In this document: positions 59,094 through 64,000 of the stretch, piece by piece
Layout: the number at the start of each line of letters is the position of its first letter
How positions within the stretch are numbered: position 1 is the first letter of the stretch
Origin: JALYXV01 sp963791545
GTDB taxonomy: Bacteria > Actinomycetota > Acidimicrobiia > Acidimicrobiales > Palsa-688
Assembly (NCBI GenBank): GCA_963791545.1
Contig: CAWBSR010000001.1
Location: 62,001-126,000, forward strand
Direction of reading: 5' to 3'
DNA: 64,000 bases
Position numbers and translations under genes: made by a program
Notes under the pieces: generated by a model
The model's database searches: none
Told to the model about the DNA's origin: nothing
What the model saw: the letters and a program-made list of their open reading frames with translations, nothing else

Positions 59094-62000
59094 ATGAGCG
59101 ACAGCGGCGGGATGAAGGAGACTGCGATCCAGGCGGCCCTGATCGACCGACTGACGCGCCTTGATCCGCCCTGGCGGTACGTGCCGGCCGCCCAGGTGCC
59201 CCGGGCGCCCGATGACGTGATGGCCGAAGAGTGGGTCCTCGACGCCCTGCTCAAGTTAAACCCGGTCATCGCCGAGCGGCCGGAGCGGGCGCAGGAGGTG
59301 CTGTCACGGCTGCGGGCGGTGCTGCTGTCGGCCCCCAACGATGGGCTCGTGGCGGCGAATGAGGAGATGGTTGCGTGGTTGTGCGGCCGCAAGACGATGC
59401 GCTTCGTCGGCACCGAACACCACGAACCGGTCCGGCTCATCGACTTCGACCATCCCGCCGCCAACCGCCTGGTCGTATCAACGGAGGTGACCTACCGGCC
59501 CGGGACGGAGGAGCGCCGCTACGACGTTATCTTGTGGGTAAACGGGTTCCCGCTCGTGGTCGGCGAGACCAAGACACCGATCAGCTTCAACACGTCGTGG
59601 TTGAACGGGGCCAAGGACATCCACGACGGTTACGAGGTGAAGACGGCCGGGTTCTTCGTGCCCAACGTGTTGAGCTTCGCCACTGAGGGCAAGGAGTTCC
59701 GCTACGGGGCGATCCGCCAGCCCCCCGAGACGTGGCTGCCGTGGTCGCGCACCACTGACGTGCCGATGCTGCCCGGGCTTGCGTCGGTGCTGTACTCCGC
59801 GGCCCTGCTCCTCGCGCCCGGGCAGCTGCTCGACGTGCTGCGCACCTTCACCCTGTTCTCCCGGCACTCCTCCACGGCGGGGGGCTTCGAGATCAAGGTC
59901 ATCCCCCGTTACCCCCAGGTGGAAGCGGTGGAGGCGATCGTGGCCCGGGTCCGGGACCCCCAGCGCCGCCAAGGCCTCGTCTGGCACCACCAAGGCTCGG
60001 GCAAGACGCTGCTGATGGCGTTCGCAGCCGCCAAGTTGCGCCAGACCATCGAGTTGGACGCCCCGACCATCCTGATCGTCCTGGACCGCCTGGAGCTGAT
60101 CGAACAGACCCGCTCAGAGTTCCTCTCCGTCGGCATCGCGGCCATGAAGGTGGCCGAAACCAAGGACCAGCTCCGCCAGCTCCTCGGCGCCGACGACGCC
60201 CGAGGGGTGATCGTGACCACCATCTTCCGTTTCGATGGCGCCGGGCTCCTCAACACCCGGTCGAACATCGTGGTCATGGTCGACGAGGCGCACCGAACCC
60301 AGGAGGGCCGCCTCGGGCAGGACATGCGAGACGCCTTGCCGAACGCCAAGTTCATCGGCCTGACGGGAACACCGATCTCGACCGAGGACCGCAACACCTG
60401 GGCCACCTTCGGCGACCCCGACGACCCGGGCGGGGTCCTCAACCACTACTCGGTGGAGCGCTCCATTGCCGATGGGGCGACGCTGCCGATCCACGTCGAG
60501 ACCCGCCTGGTCGACTTCCACATCGACGCCAAGGAACTGGACCAGGCCTTCGACGAGCTGGCCCGGACGGAACGTCTCGACGAGCGCGAGGCCGGGATGC
60601 TGGCGAAGCGGGCCTCCAAGGTCGACCAGATCCTCAAGTCGCCGGCCCGGGTCCAGGCGGTGTGCGCCGACATCGTGGCCCACTACCGGGCCAAGGTGGA
60701 GCCGCTGGGACTGAAGGCCCAGGTGGTGGCTTTCGACCGGGAGTGCTGCGCCCTGTACCACCAGGCCATCACGGCCCTCCTGGAGGCCGGCGAGGAGGCG
60801 ACGGTGGTGATGACCACCGCCAAGGACGACCCGCTCGACTGGTCGCCCTGGGACCGTGACCGCGACGCCGAGAACCGCGTCAAGGACCGCTTCAAAGACC
60901 CCGCCGACCCGCTGCGCCTGCTTATCGTCACTGCCAAGCTGCTGACCGGCTTCGACGCCCCCATCGAGGGTGTCATGTACCTCGACAAGCCTCTGCGAGC
61001 CCACACCCTGTTCCAGGCAGTGTGCCGAACCAACCGGCGCTGGACGAACCCCGAGACCGGCCAGGAGAAGCTGCACGGCCTGGTGGTCGACTACGTCGGC
61101 ATGGGCGCCGAACTTGCAAAGGCGGTCGCCGTGAGCGACACCGGCCGGACGAAGGCCCTGCCCGCCGACGTCAACGAGCTGATCGACCTGCTCGGCGAGT
61201 ACGTGGCGGCCGCCATGGCCCTCTTCGCCGGCATCGACCGCAACGCCAGCGGCTTCGAGCAGCTCTATGCCGCCCAGGAACGCCTCGGCGACCAAGCGAG
61301 CCGGGCGGCCTTCGCTGCCGACTTCTTGCGGGCTGAGGGGCTGTTCGAGTTCCTGTGGCCAGACGCGGCGCTACGGGCCGTCGAGGGCGACTACAAGTGG
61401 CTGGCCCGTATCTACAAGAGCGTCGCCCCAACCGACGCCGCCGACAAGCTGCTGTGGCAGCGCCTCGGGACGAAGACGGCCCAGTTGATCCACGAGCACC
61501 TCTCCGACGTGACCATCGGCGCCGGCGGGCTGGAGACGGTGGCGGTCGATGCCGAGGTGTTCGAGGCGCTGCGCCAGATGAAGCTGTGGCCATCCGAGGA
61601 CGATGAACCCAAGGAGCCGCCCACTATCGAGGACCTGCTGGACACCCTGGAGGCCCGGCTCGCCCGCAAGCTGAGCGGCGGGAATCCCCATCGGGTGTGG
61701 CGAAGCATTTCTGAGCAACTCGAAGCGTTGCGGCGCGCCAAGATTGACTCGGCCGCAGCCAGTGTCGAGGTCCTCAAGCGGATCCTGGAAGTCGGGCGCG
61801 ACATGATTGTCGCGGAGAAAGCCGACGAAGAGGGTCGCCTCGACGACATCAAGGTCATCGACCCCGACAAGGGGGCACTTACCCAGATCCTGGAGGAATA
61901 CGCCCCGCCCGGTACGCCGGTGGTAATCGAGACGGTGGTCGAAAAGATCGACTCGTTGGTGCGGCCGGTGAGGGGTACCGGTTGGCAGACCAGCCAGCCC

Positions 62001-62111
62001 GGAGACCGGGAAGTCCGCCGCCAGCTCCGGCTGATCCTCAGGGACTCCGGGCTGCCGCCGCAGGGCGAGATCTTCGACCGGGCATACGCCTACATCAGCG
62101 AGCACTACTGA
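59094..62111 (+). CDS. hsdR: Type I restriction endonuclease subunit HsdR
   Basis: A 1005-residue translocating endonuclease. The N-terminal nuclease domain has the PD-(D/E)xK core (D144, E158, K160 in RYDVILWVNGFPLVVGETKTP). The SF2 helicase has motif I at 301-305 (GSGKT), motif II DEAH at 396-399, motif III GLTGTPI and motif VI VCRTNRRW. A helical C-terminus (EDLLDTLEARLARKLSGG ...) contacts the methylase core. It starts 3 bp after hsdS. The subunit looks intact although its partner hsdM is truncated. Confidence 0.93.
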   Translation: MSDSGGMKETAIQAALIDRLTRLDPPWRYVPAAQVPRAPDDVMAEEWVLDALLKLNPVIAERPERAQEVLSRLRAVLLSAPNDGLVAANEEMVAWLCGRKTMRFVGTEHHEPVRLIDFDHPAANRLVVSTEVTYRPGTEERRYDVILWVNGFPLVVGETKTPISFNTSWLNGAKDIHDGYEVKTAGFFVPNVLSFATEGKEFRYGAIRQPPETWLPWSRTTDVPMLPGLASVLYSAALLLAPGQLLDVLRTFTLFSRHSSTAGGFEIKVIPRYPQVEAVEAIVARVRDPQRRQGLVWHHQGSGKTLLMAFAAAKLRQTIELDAPTILIVLDRLELIEQTRSEFLSVGIAAMKVAETKDQLRQLLGADDARGVIVTTIFRFDGAGLLNTRSNIVVMVDEAHRTQEGRLGQDMRDALPNAKFIGLTGTPISTEDRNTWATFGDPDDPGGVLNHYSVERSIADGATLPIHVETRLVDFHIDAKELDQAFDELARTERLDEREAGMLAKRASKVDQILKSPARVQAVCADIVAHYRAKVEPLGLKAQVVAFDRECCALYHQAITALLEAGEEATVVMTTAKDDPLDWSPWDRDRDAENRVKDRFKDPADPLRLLIVTAKLLTGFDAPIEGVMYLDKPLRAHTLFQAVCRTNRRWTNPETGQEKLHGLVVDYVGMGAELAKAVAVSDTGRTKALPADVNELIDLLGEYVAAAMALFAGIDRNASGFEQLYAAQERLGDQASRAAFAADFLRAEGLFEFLWPDAALRAVEGDYKWLARIYKSVAPTDAADKLLWQRLGTKTAQLIHEHLSDVTIGAGGLETVAVDAEVFEALRQMKLWPSEDDEPKEPPTIEDLLDTLEARLARKLSGGNPHRVWRSISEQLEALRRAKIDSAAASVEVLKRILEVGRDMIVAEKADEEGRLDDIKVIDPDKGALTQILEEYAPPGTPVVIETVVEKIDSLVRPVRGTGWQTSQPGDREVRRQLRLILRDSGLPPQGEIFDRAYAYISEHY

Positions 62112-62128
62112 GCGGAGGTCGGCCGACC

Positions 62129-62595
62129 CTATCGCCTCTCGGCTTGGGCTCGGATCCGCCGCCGTGTGCTCGAACCGGCGTTGAGCACAGGCGCGATTCG
62201 ATTGCCCTGGATCCACACCCGGTGAAGGTATGGCTGGCGACGCAACGCCTCCTGCCAGGCGTCGAAGTGCCGGGTGATGCGTGCGTGTTGGTTCCGAAGG
62301 CCGGCGATGTCGCGGTCGAACACGATGACCTCACCGCGTGCACTCCCAGCAAGCCTGACCTGATCCAACGACCCTTGAAATCGCTGTCGATCGTTACTAG
62401 GACATGCTCGGTCTGGCCGCACCACTGGGCGATCTCGCCATCTGTCGCCTGGCTTTGACCGGCAAGTGGCCCTCGGTGCTGCGGCAACGCCTCGACGACA
62501 TGGGTGATCGGGTACTCGACCATTGCGAGGGCGGCCGCCACCTTGTAGCTGAGGTTGGCGTCGAGGCAGAACTGCCGTGGCCGATCAGTGGGCAG
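62129..62595 (-). pseudogene. DUF5615 PIN-like toxin, frameshifted
   Basis: The N-terminal part reads FCLDANLSYKVAAAL ... QATDGEIAQWCGQTEHVLVTIDSDFKGRWIRSGLLG, the hallmark of DUF5615 toxins (Asp of LDANLS, D of TIDSDF). At about 62335-62345 the frame changes and continues as GEVIVFDRDIAGLRNQHARITRHFDAWQEALRRQPYLHRVW. The native N-terminus overlaps the end of the DUF433 gene and has no ATG, GTG or TTG; CTG 62595 is the only nearby candidate. One indel restores the gene, so either it is dead or the sequence has an error. Confidence 0.75.
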
Positions 62596-63145
62596 CGGCG
62601 TAATCCTTGGCGCCCAGCACCTGCTTCACGCTCAAGCCGTACCACTCCGCCACCTCGGAGGGTGAGCCTTCGGCGAGGTTTGCGACAACGGCTGTCACCG
62701 GGACCCGGGTCCATCGCACCACGGGAGCGCCGAACTGCACCGCGGGGTTGATCTCCACCCACGGGCTGAGGGTCCAGCCCATCGCGTGAGGCGGCGAACC
62801 CTGGTCGTAGCGGATCTCCCTGGCGAAGGCCTGGATCGCGGGCAGCCACACACGGTGGTTCTTCCGGCGGCCCACGACCTCGGTTGCAATCGGGCCGTCC
62901 TCGCCGATCTCCTGCTCCCAGACGCTGGCACCGTCGGTGAAGAACACCTTGTAGGCGAACGGCCTGTCCAAATCCGGGTAGCGGGCACGTAGCCCCTCGT
63001 CGAGCGCCCGGACCTTCTGAAGCGGGACAGGGACCTCCAACGACCGAAAGCGCCCTACGACCTCCAGGCTGACGAGGTCGTCGAAGGAAAGGACGGGTTC
63101 CCCGCGACCTGTCTCGTGAGAGGCATCGGCGAGACCGGTGGACAT
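62585..63145 (-). CDS. DUF433 antitoxin with MerR-like N-terminus
   Basis: About 187 residues from ATG 63145. The C-terminus is a DUF433 domain (INPAVQFGAPVVRWTRVPVTAVVANLAEGSPSEVAEWYGLSVKQVLGAKDYA), the usual antitoxin partner of DUF5615 toxins. Upstream of the ATG the same frame encodes TFPEAAHILRRINRAVTVRQLRHW, a clear DNA-binding helix set, so translation must start earlier. The only upstream candidate before the stop is CTG 63298. A GGGAGG site lies between them. The true protein is probably about 225-238 residues. Confidence 0.75.
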   Translation of the reverse strand: MSTGLADASHETGRGEPVLSFDDLVSLEVVGRFRSLEVPVPLQKVRALDEGLRARYPDLDRPFAYKVFFTDGASVWEQEIGEDGPIATEVVGRRKNHRVWLPAIQAFAREIRYDQGSPPHAMGWTLSPWVEINPAVQFGAPVVRWTRVPVTAVVANLAEGSPSEVAEWYGLSVKQVLGAKDYAAAH

Positions 63146-63361
63146 CCAGTGCCGGAGTTGTCGGACCGTGACGGCCCGGTTGATCCTGCGAAGGATGTGG
63201 GCGGCCTCGGGGAACGTGTAGGCACCCTCCCCAAGCTGGGGCGTATCGGCAAATACGGTTGTAACGGTCCTGCACCTCCCGGCCGTGTGTGAAGCCAGCG
63301 TAGATCAGGGTGACCGACCGAGCCGAGGAAAGTCGCTCTGGTGAGGCACGCCAGCACCAGC

Positions 63362-64000
63362 TCAGCCGGTCAGCGCCTTGACGGCGCCCACCCGGGGCCG
63401 GCCGACATCAGCCCAGCGTCCCGCCGCCCGGCCCTCATGGAACCCCGAGGCGCTGCTGGGGGCCGACAAGCGGCGTCCGGCCCGCAGGCGGGGGAAGGCA
63501 GCGGCCACCCGGGCGAGCACGGCTTCGTCGTCACGCACGACGGCCAGGGCGACCGAGCGGCCCGTTGCGGCCTCCACCTCGGAGGTGACCTCGGCCCGGC
63601 GCTCGGCCAGGCGCTCCCGCAAAGCGACGGTGAACCCGGCGTAGAAGCTGACCCCCCAGGAACGGCGGTGCGGCTTGTCGCCCAGGGCCTGCCAGGCACC
63701 GAGCATCTCGCGATCGAGCTGGACAAGCAGGCTCGTGTAGAGGACGGTGAGGCACTCGACTTCGGACTTGAAGCCGAAGACGTGACAGGTGGTCAAGTCC
63801 CCGTCGGAGGAGGTGACAAGTTGGCAGCCGTGGCAGCGGGCCACCACGCCGAGCAACGTCGTCTTGCGTAGCGCGTAGGGAGCCTCCATGCGGATCCTGC
63901 GCTGCACCACCTCGCGCCGCCGGGCGCCCTGAGCGCCGCGCTGCGCCAGCATCGCCTCGTCGAGGCAGTAACGCATCATCAACTCCGACGCCTTGGCCGA
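63362..64000 (-). CDS. DUF2786-type protein, N-terminus beyond window
   Basis: The frame is open to the right edge (SAKASELMMRYCLDEAMLA). This is the end of a DUF2786 helical domain, followed by a second domain (TLLGVVARCHGCQLVT ... SFYAGFTVALRERLAERRAEV). From family knowledge such proteins are phage- or element-associated and of unknown function; the CHGC and Cys/His residues could bind metal. It is transcribed leftward and ends in a Gly/Arg-rich tail. Confidence 0.7.
   Translation of the reverse strand, partial: SAKASELMMRYCLDEAMLAQRGAQGARRREVVQRRIRMEAPYALRKTTLLGVVARCHGCQLVTSSDGDLTTCHVFGFKSEVECLTVLYTSLLVQLDREMLGAWQALGDKPHRRSWGVSFYAGFTVALRERLAERRAEVTSEVEAATGRSVALAVVRDDEAVLARVAAAFPRLRAGRRLSAPSSASGFHEGRAAGRWADVGRPRVGAVKALTG

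Noticed and set aside
1..64000. CRISPR arrays and rRNA genes
   Set aside because: No regularly spaced repeat array with unique spacers and no rRNA-like sequence was seen.

Overview
The window is high-GC DNA whose gene set points to an actinobacterium, probably an uncultured Acidimicrobiia-like lineage. The supporting genes are an actinobacterial-type HemQ, GpgS, a DUF3263/LytR_C pair, PAC2, an HrcA-type CIRCE operator in front of groEL, and an S-box riboswitch. The class assignment is inference; no rRNA is present.

Chromosomal part, 1-35.2 kb. 1-5.1 kb is a glycan locus: two GT4 enzymes, one GT2, a SAM methyltransferase and a squalene-cyclase-fold protein. 5.1-8 kb holds a low-molecular-weight phosphatase, an apolipoprotein N-acyltransferase (Lnt) whose catalytic Cys is replaced by Ser, and a divergent polyprenol-phosphate-mannose-synthase-like GT2. 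An ATP-dependent DNA ligase and a long Ala/Glu/Arg coiled-coil protein follow. 11.9-15.9 kb is a second glycan locus (polyprenyl-phosphate sugar transferase, GT4, methyltransferase, GtrA). 15.9-24.6 kb is housekeeping: citrate synthase, GNAT, PAC2, Nudix, FAD disulfide reductase, Dtd, LarE, HemQ. Next come groEL under CIRCE and then an operon of a GG-ending sulfur carrier and a threonine-synthase-like enzyme behind a SAM riboswitch. I read that operon as a thiocarboxylate-dependent homocysteine/methionine route rather than threonine synthesis. 28.2-32.5 kb is a compatible-solute block: GpgS, glycerate kinase, OtsA, OtsB. 32.5-35.1 kb carries envelope proteins (LytR_C, DUF3263, a lipoprotein, an RDD protein).

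First island, about 35.25-47.54 kb. It is bounded by a 5'-half copy of a tRNA-Thr gene on the left and an intact tRNA-Thr(TGT) on the right, which share a 22-bp core. Cargo on the left is a compact operon: processive GT2, exosortase/archaeosortase-like protease, a 62-aa LAFTG-type membrane protein and a secreted protein with a C-terminal sorting signal. A defective IS66 element with perfect 8-bp target duplications interrupts a neighbouring gene. On the right are replication and integration genes: D5/P4-type primase-helicase, small regulators and a tyrosine integrase.

Second island, 47.57 kb to beyond the right edge. It starts at the 3' end of the same tRNA with an excisionase and a second tyrosine integrase. 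It is rich in defence and conflict genes: a dGTPase-like HD protein, a Phd/PIN toxin-antitoxin pair, a Gam-like nuclease inhibitor, a type I restriction system (hsdM 5'-truncated, hsdS, hsdR) and a DUF433/DUF5615 pair with a frameshifted toxin. At about 57.14 kb two oppositely oriented genes both lose their N-termini at one junction, which is either a deletion or an assembly misjoin.

Several genes lack an ATG/GTG/TTG start where their conserved N-terminus begins. The clearest are dtd and one GT4, where a CTG sits exactly at the expected start.
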